Assembly (NCBI GenBank): GCA_030374805.1
Contig: JARGSG010000001.1
Location: 1 to 64,000, forward strand
From: Gracilaria gracilis
Lineage: Eukaryota > Rhodophyta > Florideophyceae > Gracilariales > Gracilariaceae
Length of the DNA: 64,000 nucleotides
Direction: 5' to 3'
This document shows positions 48,091 through 57,496 of the stretch, piece by piece. Below the pieces are notes generated by a model. The model had not been told where the DNA came from and did not search any database. It saw only the letters and a list, made by a program, of their open reading frames with translations. Within the stretch, counting starts at the first letter, position 1. Each line of letters opens with the position of its first letter. The position numbers and the translations under genes were made by a program.

Positions 48091-50994
48091 AGTGTAATGG
48101 CGGTGACCCAGTTGAGCCATACGTCCAGAATGTTGGGTGGGAAACATTCTGTGAGCAAAAAAACTCTTGGTCGTGAATTCGCTCGATCATGTTCATCATT
48201 GATCTTGTTACCTGTCGGGCAATACATGAATGGAACCAAATAGATGTGGCGACTTGCCGGGAATCGGATTTCGTTCGCATGCGGGCAGCAAAGCGAGCCC
48301 ATACTTAGCACAACCGAAGAAATGACATCTCGATCGGAGCAGCGATTTCTTTTGGACAGTTTGGCTCAACGTTACGATGTAAACGTTATACCATAACGTT
48401 GTGGTCTTGGAATAACCAGAATATCGGTACGAGTGGAAGCTTTTTCGCTACCCTCATCGCATTTGATTGGCAACTTGCTGACCCCGACCACGAACGAGCG
48501 GCGGAATTCATTGCCATTGAGATGAAGCACAGGAAAAGACCATGAGACGAGAAAATGCGTCAGAAAACCAGAGCTACATCGCCAAAGCTACGTCTTGTGC
48601 TAGATGGAAAAGGCAGAAGTGAAAGGGGCGGGGCAGTGAGCACAATCCATGCTTCAGCACTGGCACGAAACGCAGATTTCCGGAACCAAGCGTTTATCAA
48701 GGTTACCGATAACGATACTTGTTGATCTTGGTAGCGGGCATTTCATCAGTTTTCACCATTTCCGCCACTGTTCAGTCGCATCATGGAGCAAGTCTTCAGC
48801 CGACATTCCTGTGCTCGACATGCGTATATCTATGGGACCATCGCTTTTGCTCGTTAAACCTCAAATTGTTCGAGCGCTGCGTTCTACCAGACACCTTGCG
48901 ATTCGATCAACACTTTCATCTTCGAAAGGCCTCGCTTCGGGCTGCAGCTGTGGTGAGCGCTGAAATCACATTACTGCATATTGCGCAATTGCAACCGCAG
49001 CAATACTTCACCCCACATGAACATCATGATGAAATTGCGTTGAAATGAACGGTGACGAGGGCGGTAGATGGGATTGAAGCGGATGGGGAACACTCTGAAG
49101 GACACTGATTTTCAACGTGGAAATCAAAGTACGAGACCCTTCAGATCTAGTCTTGTTAGCTCTTACTCTACCGCCTACGCCGGGGTTTCACCTTCTCCCA
49201 AAACCCTTAAAGCGATTGCCAGGTCAATTCTCCAACATTCTTTCCTGCTCACACCCTCAGGCAGTCCAAGTAATTCTGGGAGTTTCGATGATCGGTGAGT
49301 GACAGCATCCAGATCCGTGGTAGACACAGCCATGAGACAGATGAGGCCGACCACAAGAGTGCAAAGCATGAAACATGCGCCGAAACGGTGGTGGATTGTT
49401 GCAATCCATTGGCATCTGGTACGAGATTAAATCATTTTGCCTTAAGGAATGAGCAGTCATTGCTCAAGCATACCAAAGTAAGCTGTGAGTATCTAACGAC
49501 GTTTAGGACCGGTTCAAAGACGAACAGTGTGAGCTGTTTCCCTGAATTGTGATTGACTCTATTCTCACTGTTCGGCGTGAATATGATCCTTGGCATAGCA
49601 AGACGTTAAACACAGCCGCGTGGCTCAGATGTTCATCCAGAGTTCTGCTTGAAGAATGAAATGGGTTACATCATCATGATCAGTGATGAGTTCAACGAAC
49701 GAACGAATGAGTTCAAGGGTAAACTCTTGGTCTGAGTCTCAAGTTGAGACATAAGAACATAAAGCTACCACCGTAGGGACACTGTTGGTAGCTGCTTGCA
49801 TTCTTCCATATCTTTGACTCAGTGCATTGCGGCTTCGTGTGGGAAGAACGGAGTATCTATCTACCTACATCATCTGGGAAACCCATATCTTGTTAGCACG
49901 AAACATGATGTGTTCAACAAAAATATGTTCATACTAGTGCGATCAGAGCTGCTCTAACGATACGAATGTCAGAGGTTTGCAATTCCAACCAATATCCATC
50001 TGAAGATATCCGTCTGAAGATGCACCGACCGAAGAACACGTCACCATTGATCTATGCAAATGCCTGCAGCATATTCTGAGCGGTCAATCACCATCACGAA
50101 CAGGAGTAGTTTTCTCTTTCACAGCTCCTCGTACGTGCAACCCAGCCCAACAGCCCGTCGCTTGTCTTCCGCCATCAGTCCAACTCAAGCCTCGACGTTG
50201 TTGACGCTGCCTAAAACTTTTTGTTGCATAGCGCAATCAGATGTGATTTGGCTCAACGATCGCGCCGAAGAGCCAAAAAGCAACCGCCGTAGCTCGTTGA
50301 ATCGCAGTATGTTGGGGTCGCCACTCCTCTGCAGGTTGAGTGCTATCAGATCGACGCCAGCTACCCTTCCGACACTGGGGAGCTCCAATATGCGCAGCGC
50401 AGCAGCCACAAGCGAGCCCACCCCCCTGCACCTGTTCCAGTCGTACTTCGCCCAGAGTTCTCAATGCATTGCACCCATTGCTGTTGCGGAAGAACATTTT
50501 TTCCATGGCGATGAGCGGCAGTCGTTAATCGTTCTGTCCATAACAGAATCCGGCTGTGGTGAACTACACACTGATGTTCGCGTCTACATTCTGCTTCTAG
50601 CCAGTGTCAGGCGGCGGGCGAGTGTCCAGAATGGATTCCAGCCACTCTTCGTAGATGATCTTTTTGGTATGGACCAATGTTGACGGTGCAAGCGGCCTGA
50701 AACATACTCTCGGCTCCGTATCCAGCAGCGCGTCCTCAAGCAGGTTGCAAATTTTTTGTGTTCACGAAGGAAGATGGTTTGCATGGTAGTGAACATGGGA
50801 TGTTCGCTGACTCGCGTGTCATCGCTAATTTATAACGAAACCGAAAGGGAGGGAGTGGTGACCAAGCAGGCGGTATTGAAAGGCATTGCCTTCTGCGGAG
50901 GTCTCAAGGCGGCACGAGTTGTGCGTCATGAGCAAATTAGTACGCCTCTCCTCAACGCCGTACATGATGGGAATGTTGTTCGCGGATGAGAAGA
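48091..50994. other. Region between the two 0.4-kb repeats
   Basis: About 2.9 kb. It contains a broken membrane-protein relic (49175-49460, minus). ORFs overlap on both strands at 50054-50683 (plus, ATG) and 50185-50506 (minus, no clear start); their composition does not let me choose a real one. No pol or transposase motif is seen. Confidence 0.4.
49175..49460 (-). pseudogene. Membrane-protein relic paralogous to 53139-53356
   Basis: The frames encode a hydrophobic stretch then LDAVTHRSSKLPELLGLPEGVSRKECWR, clearly homologous to the 53-kb copy (LDAVTRRSSRLVQLFGPPEGVSRKDRWR). The part before the membrane span (PMDCNNPPP) lies in a different frame. Function unknown. Confidence 0.6.
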
Positions 50995-51418
50995 GAGAGT
51001 GAAAGCACAAAGAAAGGTTTGAAAGAAGTTTAGTTTACAACAATTGAAATCAATGTATCTACACTATCTAAGCCGATCGAGCATCTGCCGCGAGTCGACT
51101 GCCTGCCAAACTCAGGATCAACTACACCTTGTTCCTGGGCAAAGGATATCAGCAAGTGAACACGAGCCGGGCGAGGAACAAGAGGGGGAGGTCAATCGCA
51201 CGACACGAGCTCAGCTTTTATACTGTTCGAATGGCGAGACGCGCCGTGGATTGGTTTTGTAATGAATCATTACTAATGATGAATCATTTGATTCGCATGG
51301 TGCGGGCGGTGAATGTCGTGGATTAATTCGGTTCGGAGGATGCTTACAACGCAATTCAATTCATTTCAGAAAAGAATGCTGACACAACTCTGCAGAATTG
51401 TATCTGCATTCTTTCTGA
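50995..51418 (+). repeat. 0.4-kb repeat unit, copy 2, ending in a hairpin
   Basis: The direct copy of 47683-48090 with a handful of substitutions and one insertion (about 14 bases near 51261-51275). The terminal stem-loop is at 51366-51418. Several differences between copies keep the stem paired. Confidence 0.85.
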
Positions 51419-51663
51419 GATGGCCGTTGCTTGGAAACAAATGATGTACATACTTACACCTCATCTTTCGATATGAATAAAAAAGAAGTGTAACAAGAGG
51501 CGTGGATATCGATATGGATGGGGCGCCACCTCACCTCACCTCAGTACATTTAGCTTTCAGCGTTTCAGCGTGAGACCAGATGCAGTTATGTAACATGGAG
51601 AGTCGCGTTACAAATTGGTTCATTCTTGTATCAAGAGTACCAATGGATTTCCGGAACCTTTCT

Positions 51664-53356
51664 TCACACAGTTCTCGCGTTTTCAGACAACGTTCGTTGT
51701 GTCTCTTGTTCCGGATCGATTTCTTCATCTCTGCCCATCCTCGCCATTCTGGCCTTCCTCTTATCAGCAGCGAAAGCTTTGTTCAGAAATCGATCCAGGA
51801 GACTTAAACTGGTGTACTTGTCTGTATCTCTCATTCTACGCACTCGTTGAATTCGAGCTACCGTCAAAGCAATAAGAATCAAGGCCAAAAGGACAAAAGC
51901 AATCGTACAGAAAACCAATTCCATCAATCGAGTCTTCCTCAATCGTGCCCTCCCCAACGTGGCCGTCAAGATAAAGACAGAATAACCCGAACGTACGTCA
52001 TTGGAGCTGGGCATGGTATGGTCAGGTGGAAGAGCAGTAGAAGCATGTACAAATCCAAAGTGTGTGTTCCATCTTCTTTTTCGAGCTTCTATCTAAACCT
52101 GAACGAATGAAACGGACATTTCGGAAAGTACCGCAATGAGCAACAACACCACGACCCCAATCACAGAACCTCTAGTCGCATACGCTAAAGTCCACGGACT
52201 TTCCCAATTTTCCATGAGGAACCATGCCGCTAAGATCGCAGAAGATATGAAGAGAAGCACATCTGAACGCCTTAGCAACTCGTCTTTCGGGTCTCGGAAA
52301 ATTGTTTCGTCTCTATCGGTAGTTACTTCAAATTGTTGAAGTGCTTGAGTTATGGCCGATTCAAGCACAATTCGATAGGTTTGAAAACACTGTTCACTCC
52401 TACTCAAGTTTGCATCCCGAACTTACTCCACTTTCACGTCTGATGATATCGGAGGGGAACAAGTGCTCCACCCATTTTGATTAACGACCTCTCGAGAAGG
52501 ATGTGTATTATCTGCCACAACACTTCTATTATTCTCTGAAGACCATAGTTTCGGTACATCTTCCTCTACGAAGTCGGCTTCTTTTTCATTACACGTTCTC
52601 AAGTATTGATAGTCAACAGATGCAACCCACCTGTTCTTCTCATTATAAAAGGAGTATTTCCAACCTTCATTTCCAGGATCATCTTCACTCACATTACCGT
52701 CGTACCCACAGGCTTTGAAACATGAAGCGTTTCAGAGCTACAGTCAGAGAATTTGCCATCGAGCATTTCGAATAAGCAGAAGCCTTCAGTACCTCCTTCA
52801 TCATATGCAACGGGGCGCATGAGAACCGATTCCGAACAAGTGGAACCGACACATGCACACGAAACCATTACTTGATCTGCGCTCCCATAAACATAAGATT
52901 CGTCTTCAAGGTTTGAAAAGGAAAAATTAACCCTTCCGATAGTACCGAAACCGTTGGAGGCAATTTGACAGTTATCATGATCGCATAGAGCTACATACTC
53001 TTCTCGTTTAGCATACTCAAGAATTCCATTTCGTTCAATGGCTTCAGAGATATTCATATAAAAAACATCTTGGAAGGCCGCTGACAAAGGTCCTGGTCTC
53101 AACGAGTGGCGAACGGCGTTTTGAGGTAGATTACCTTCTCATGAAATCCTTAAAGCGGTAACCAGGACATCTCTCCAACGGTCTTTTCTGCTAACGCCTT
53201 CAGGCGGTCCAAACAATTGAACAAGTCGCGAGGAGCGGCGAGTGACAGCATCCAGAACCGTGGCATACGCCGTGAAACAGAGGAGGCCACTAACAAGAGT
53301 ACCAAGCATGAAACACATGCTGCGTATGGTGGCGGATTGTACCAATCCATCGGCAT
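51664..53356 (-). pseudogene. Broken or multi-exon membrane protein gene, unknown family
   Basis: A series of protein-like frames runs on minus. 53356-53139 has a membrane span and then the PEGVSRKDRWR motif. 53102-52689 is Cys-containing and ectodomain-like with N-glycosylation sites. 52692-52423 is soluble. 52407-52093 has two membrane spans (VLLFISSAILAAWFL, VIGVVVLLLIAVL). 52014-51664 has one membrane span and a basic, Glu-rich tail. Together they look like one secreted or multi-span protein. No intron borders could be assigned confidently, and the frame changes look like indels. The 49-kb relic is a paralogue of its first part. A pseudogene or a gene with several short introns are both possible. 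Confidence 0.5.
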
Positions 53357-54114
53357 CTTGTATGAGATTAAATCAGTTTGTCATTAGGCAGGGTGCTAGG
53401 AATAAGTCACTCAACATTGAAGCGTACGTCGTGAATAGTCGCGTTTTTACACTTCGGTTTCAACACGAAGAGCCTGAGCCCTCTCCCTCCTTAGGGTTTC
53501 CCCCACGGTGGAACCCAGATCCTATCCTAAAGCAGTGGGGTCACGGCAACAAAGGAAAACTACGTGTATAAGAAAAGCGTGTCTTACAGCAGAACACGAA
53601 AGCCAATACTGGTTCAACAAACCAAGACGTAACTGGTGTATAAAGTACGAAAGTCTACAACAGAGTAAGGGGTGCATAGCTGAGACAAAGCTGGGCGAAT
53701 CTCTTCAGCATATAGGTGACAGTGAGATATAACATGCCGAATAGATTCCCCGTCGCGAAGAACTGCCGCTCTTCGCTATACACATAAGTAAGATATCGAA
53801 GCTGTATTCGAAGCTGTATTCGAAGCTGCATAGAGCGCCAGGAAAACAAAAGCTACGATAAAGGGCCATATTGTACAGGCATGAGCAAGAGCCCAAGCCA
53901 CAAAATAAAACGCATAACAAGAGCACTCGAAAACGAAAGTCAAACTCTTGAGGATGCTTTGAACTGCATCGCAGGGTAGAAGAAAATGTAGCGATATAGC
54001 TTATCTCCCGGATACGAACACCCTACGTTATTCAGCTGCTTTCCTGCGCAGACGAAAATAATATGCAGCAGAACTCCAAGCAAGCAGCTATTACGAATTG
54101 AAGGACACATTAAG
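53357..54114. other. Spacer with a 12-bp tandem repeat
   Basis: No gene. The unit tcgaagctgtat is repeated three times at 53796-53831, with one change in the last. Confidence 0.5.
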
Positions 54115-55617
54115 TTAGATATGACGTGATGGTAAAGCAGTAATTGTCGTCGGAGACAGACTATCCATGCGTCGTCGGCTGCCCATTCCAACTGGGGAGC
54201 CGTGGACATCGTGACGCTCTTCTGACACAGAGGGCGAGGCTCGGTTTGTTGGAATGGGTGTACCGTTTGTGACTGGGAGAGTCTCGCTTTCGCGAGAATC
54301 TTGTTCTCTGCCGGGATTCGACAGTGCCTCAATGATGACACTTTGAGATTGCAATTGATACGCTTGTTGCGGTTCACGTCGATCTTGCGTTTGTAGATGT
54401 CGCCGTTGGTGCCTTTGCGTATCGGGTGGGGTGCACAGACCCAGCTTGTTCAGGATAAGGTCTCGAACTTCGAAAACAGCATTATTTGGTTCCATGCTGT
54501 CAATTGCTTCCCTCATTTGAGAAATCTGAGTCAATGTAACGGCAGCCGCTTGTTTGCATGAATGCACAATTGAAGCAATGCCCTTAGAAAGGACCCAGTG
54601 CAGAACATCCTTTTCTTGTTTCATGACCTTTGCACCGCTGTTTCCGGTAATGAGAATCAATGGTAAGCCACTAACAAAGGCCTCCGAAACAACGCCCGGT
54701 CCTGGCTTTCCGACAAGAACATCTGATATTTGCATCAACATTGGAATTTGATCGGTGAATCCCGTGACACACAATGAAGCATTGGGCCGGGCTTGTTTCC
54801 ATCGTGTGAGACGATCAAACAGAAGCTTATTGCTTGCGCATACCGCTATGACGTTCATTCCATTTGGCGGAGGCCGTGACGAAAAGCGGCGGACGAGATC
54901 CATGACTGTATCGGTCGGTGGGGCGCCGCCGAAGAGGATGAGCACGGTGGGGTAATGCTGATGCAAATTGAGGCGAGCCAGTTGCTGCTTGCGCGCCGTG
55001 GAGGACAGATGGTTGTAAAAGCGGGGGTGAACAACCATACCCGAGGTGTTGGTGACGCACATGGACGGCGATGGGACGTGCGGGGGCTGAAAAGCATGCG
55101 AAAGGGCCTGTGCGTACGCAACTTGCGTACCCGCAACGATGTGCTGTCGCGGATGCTGTATCCAGGGGTGGGTGTAAGTGTGCGAAAAATCAGTGAGAAC
55201 GGTGATGAGGTGGACGTGCGGTGGTAGGGTGTCGGCGAAGACAGCATTGAGCATAGGAACGAAGGACACCACGCACTTTAAATGGGCGAAGTTTTCCCAG
55301 AAGGTGCGAAAGTTGGAGCGCAGAGGGACGGCCGCCAGCGGCCAGAAGAACTGCACGGCGGAGTGAAAGAGCTCAATGGCAGCGACGGCATTATGCGAGA
55401 GCAGCACGTTGTAGAACCAGTCGCCAGAGGAACCGCCCGCGCGCTCGGAAGCGTCCAACATCTGCACGCGGACGGCGCCGCTGGCGACGGGCGAGGAGGC
55501 GTTAAGCGCGGTGTGCACGGCTCGGGCGGACGCCTTGTGGCCGCCGCCACCGGAGCCGTACAGCAGCAGGACGAGCGGGGCGCGTGGCGACGGGACGGCG
55601 GCTGTACGGTGGGTCAT
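54115..55617 (-). CDS. GT28 glycosyltransferase, MGDG synthase-like (500 aa)
   Basis: Monogalactosyldiacylglycerol synthases add galactose from UDP-Gal to diacylglycerol in plastid envelopes. The N-terminal lipid-binding half begins YGSGGGGHKASARAV, the family's G-rich loop. The C-terminal half has FGGAPPTDTVMDL and the nucleotide-sugar site KPGPGVVSEAFVSGLPLIL, the counterpart of KAGPGTIAEA in plant MGD. It lacks an obvious N-terminal transit peptide (the catalytic loop starts near residue 20), which is short for a plastid-imported enzyme. The C-terminal ~110 residues are a Gln/Ser/Arg-rich extension. A diacylglycerol glucosyltransferase activity cannot be excluded. Confidence 0.85.
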   Translation of the reverse strand: MTHRTAAVPSPRAPLVLLLYGSGGGGHKASARAVHTALNASSPVASGAVRVQMLDASERAGGSSGDWFYNVLLSHNAVAAIELFHSAVQFFWPLAAVPLRSNFRTFWENFAHLKCVVSFVPMLNAVFADTLPPHVHLITVLTDFSHTYTHPWIQHPRQHIVAGTQVAYAQALSHAFQPPHVPSPSMCVTNTSGMVVHPRFYNHLSSTARKQQLARLNLHQHYPTVLILFGGAPPTDTVMDLVRRFSSRPPPNGMNVIAVCASNKLLFDRLTRWKQARPNASLCVTGFTDQIPMLMQISDVLVGKPGPGVVSEAFVSGLPLILITGNSGAKVMKQEKDVLHWVLSKGIASIVHSCKQAAAVTLTQISQMREAIDSMEPNNAVFEVRDLILNKLGLCTPPDTQRHQRRHLQTQDRREPQQAYQLQSQSVIIEALSNPGREQDSRESETLPVTNGTPIPTNRASPSVSEERHDVHGSPVGMGSRRRMDSLSPTTITALPSRHI

Positions 55618-56002
55618 GACGGAGCTGCGACGAGATGCGAGCGGAGAGATGGCACATCCGCCATGATAAGCGATGAAGGGTCACGCGCGGCACTTTTAGA
55701 TGTATCGTTCGCTGTATCTATGCAAGGCGGCTGTAAAGTTGGCGATGACGCGGATCTACAACGGTAAACGTGAGAAACAGCACTCGCGTTGCATCTCGCC
55801 AAGTCTTTGCACTTCGCCCTGATTCGGTTCGCGCCGCGCGACACGCGCCAGTACCGCGCTGCCACGTGGCCCGCGTGTGCCGGCCACGCGCGCGCTCGTC
55901 GGCTGCGCGACAACACGTCGGCGCGAAGCTGCTCGCACGAACAACAGTCGGCCGCAGCGTCGTTGCGGAACGAGCGCATCCATCGAGCGGCGCCGCTCCG
56001 CC
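55618..56002. promoter_or_regulatory. Bidirectional promoter region (GT28 gene / quinolinate PRTase)
   Basis: 385 bases separate the two divergent ATGs. A TAGATGTATC..GTATCTA cluster at about 55697-55720 is the only shared word I can point to. The rest is GC-rich. Confidence 0.4.
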
Positions 56003-56863
56003 ATGCTCAACGCGCGGCAGACGCTGCCCGTGGGCGCACTGGACGCGCTCGCCAGCGCATGGCTGCGCGAGGATTGCCCGTCCTTCGACCCGGCCGCCGT
56101 CAGTCTGCCCAGCTCCTCCTTGTCGGCCGTGCTTTACGCAAAGTCGCGCCTGGTGCTTGCGGGCGCGCCCTTCTTCGACGCCGTGTTCCGCGCCGCCGGC
56201 TGCCGCGTCGAGTGGGTGCAGCACGATGGAACGCTCGTGCAGCCGTCTGGCAAGCAGCCGCTGGCTACTGTGTACGGCCCCGCGCCGGAGCTGTTGCGTG
56301 CTGAGCGCGTCGCACTCAATGCGCTGGCCGAAGCGTGTGGCGTCGCCACTGCCGCGTACGACGCTGTCAAGCTTGTTCGCAGCGCCGCCTGGAATGGCCG
56401 ACTCGCCATGACCCGCAAAACGCCACCTGGCCTGCGCATGCTCCACAAGTACGCAGCTACCGTTGGCGGTATGGATCCGCATCGCTTTGACCTCACTTCA
56501 CCTATGCTCAAGGACAACCACCTCAAGGCCGCCGGCAGTATATCTGCTGCTGTGTCCGCTGTCAAGGCCGTTGCCGGCTTCACTGCAAAGGTCGATGTTG
56601 AGGTCTCCACTGTGTCAGAGGCTGTGTCCGCATGCGAAGCCGGTGCCGACATTATCATGCTGGACAATTTTTCTCCACAGCGCGTCAAGGACACTGTGCC
56701 CGTCGTCAGGCGTCAATTCCCGAATGTCACCATTGAGGTCAGTGGTGGCATAACACCGCACACGTTGACCGACTTTCTCATCGACAGTGTTGATATCATC
56801 AGTTTTTCCATTGGCAAGTATGCACCGGCTGTTGATCTCAGTCTCAAGATTGAGGGCGATTAA
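56003..56863 (+). CDS. nadC: Quinolinate phosphoribosyltransferase (nicotinate-nucleotide pyrophosphorylase, 286 aa)
   Basis: Converts quinolinate and PRPP to nicotinate mononucleotide, the entry into NAD synthesis from aspartate or tryptophan. Seen are LREDCPSFD near the start, then RKTPPGLRMLHKYAATVGGMDPHRFDL, the LKDNHL lysine motif, VEVSTVSEA, the IIMLDNFSP phosphate site and SGGI. Length matches the family (about 285-300). ATG at 56003; an upstream GTG-led extension is ignored. No transit peptide is evident in the ATG form. Confidence 0.96.
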   Translation: MLNARQTLPVGALDALASAWLREDCPSFDPAAVSLPSSSLSAVLYAKSRLVLAGAPFFDAVFRAAGCRVEWVQHDGTLVQPSGKQPLATVYGPAPELLRAERVALNALAEACGVATAAYDAVKLVRSAAWNGRLAMTRKTPPGLRMLHKYAATVGGMDPHRFDLTSPMLKDNHLKAAGSISAAVSAVKAVAGFTAKVDVEVSTVSEAVSACEAGADIIMLDNFSPQRVKDTVPVVRRQFPNVTIEVSGGITPHTLTDFLIDSVDIISFSIGKYAPAVDLSLKIEGD

Positions 56864-57496
56864 AGTTCTCGTGTGCGCGTCTGTCCTTATGCACCGTTGG
56901 AGTGGGCCCCACATCATTTGGCTGCTCCGCAATCCAAGTGCTCAACGTGCACTCAGTGTTGTGCGTCCCCAGCGGCCATGGCGGAGAGCTTCTGCCGTCT
57001 TGCAGTCCTGCATCTTCTGCCTCATTGCTGTTGATAAAACAGTTCGCTAAGTTTTGCCCACCATTCCGACTATCATGTTCACTGATCCGTTGTTCAAAAT
57101 GTACACTCTTGTGTAGCGTTTTGAGGTCAACTTGCCGTGCCTCATTGCTCATTGCTGGTCCAATTCGAGCAACCCTGGTGCTCAGCGATGTCGTTCCTCG
57201 TCTAATACTCGTATGAGCGGTCTCTTATAGCTTTCCTGCCAGTGTCTTGAGATTGAGGCGAACATTGTTCCGCGCAAAATTTGATCCCGCAGGCATGCTT
57301 GGTACATTATTCAGGAAGTAAGTGCAAGATATGATATGTCGTAGGATTTGGGGGTTTGCCACTACTATTTGCTCCATGTGATAGTCTCTATCGTCGTATA
57401 AACAGTCAGCAGTTTTTAATAACGTTAGTCTGGCACTCAGTTCTCGTCCTAATATGATGTACATACGCTAAGAATCCTTCCCGGTCCGTGTATCAT
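56864..57496. other. Convergent spacer between the PRTase and VPS35 genes
   Basis: No gene is seen; it carries the two 3' UTRs. Confidence 0.5.

Noticed and set aside
50054..50683. 209-codon plus-strand ORF
   Set aside because: Minus-strand frames in the same place look equally protein-like and neither has a motif, so I cannot support either.
47683..51418. Classical LTR retrotransposon bounded by the two 0.4-kb repeats
   Set aside because: The repeat ends are not TG..CA, no primer site or PPT is visible beside them, and no gag or pol motif lies between.
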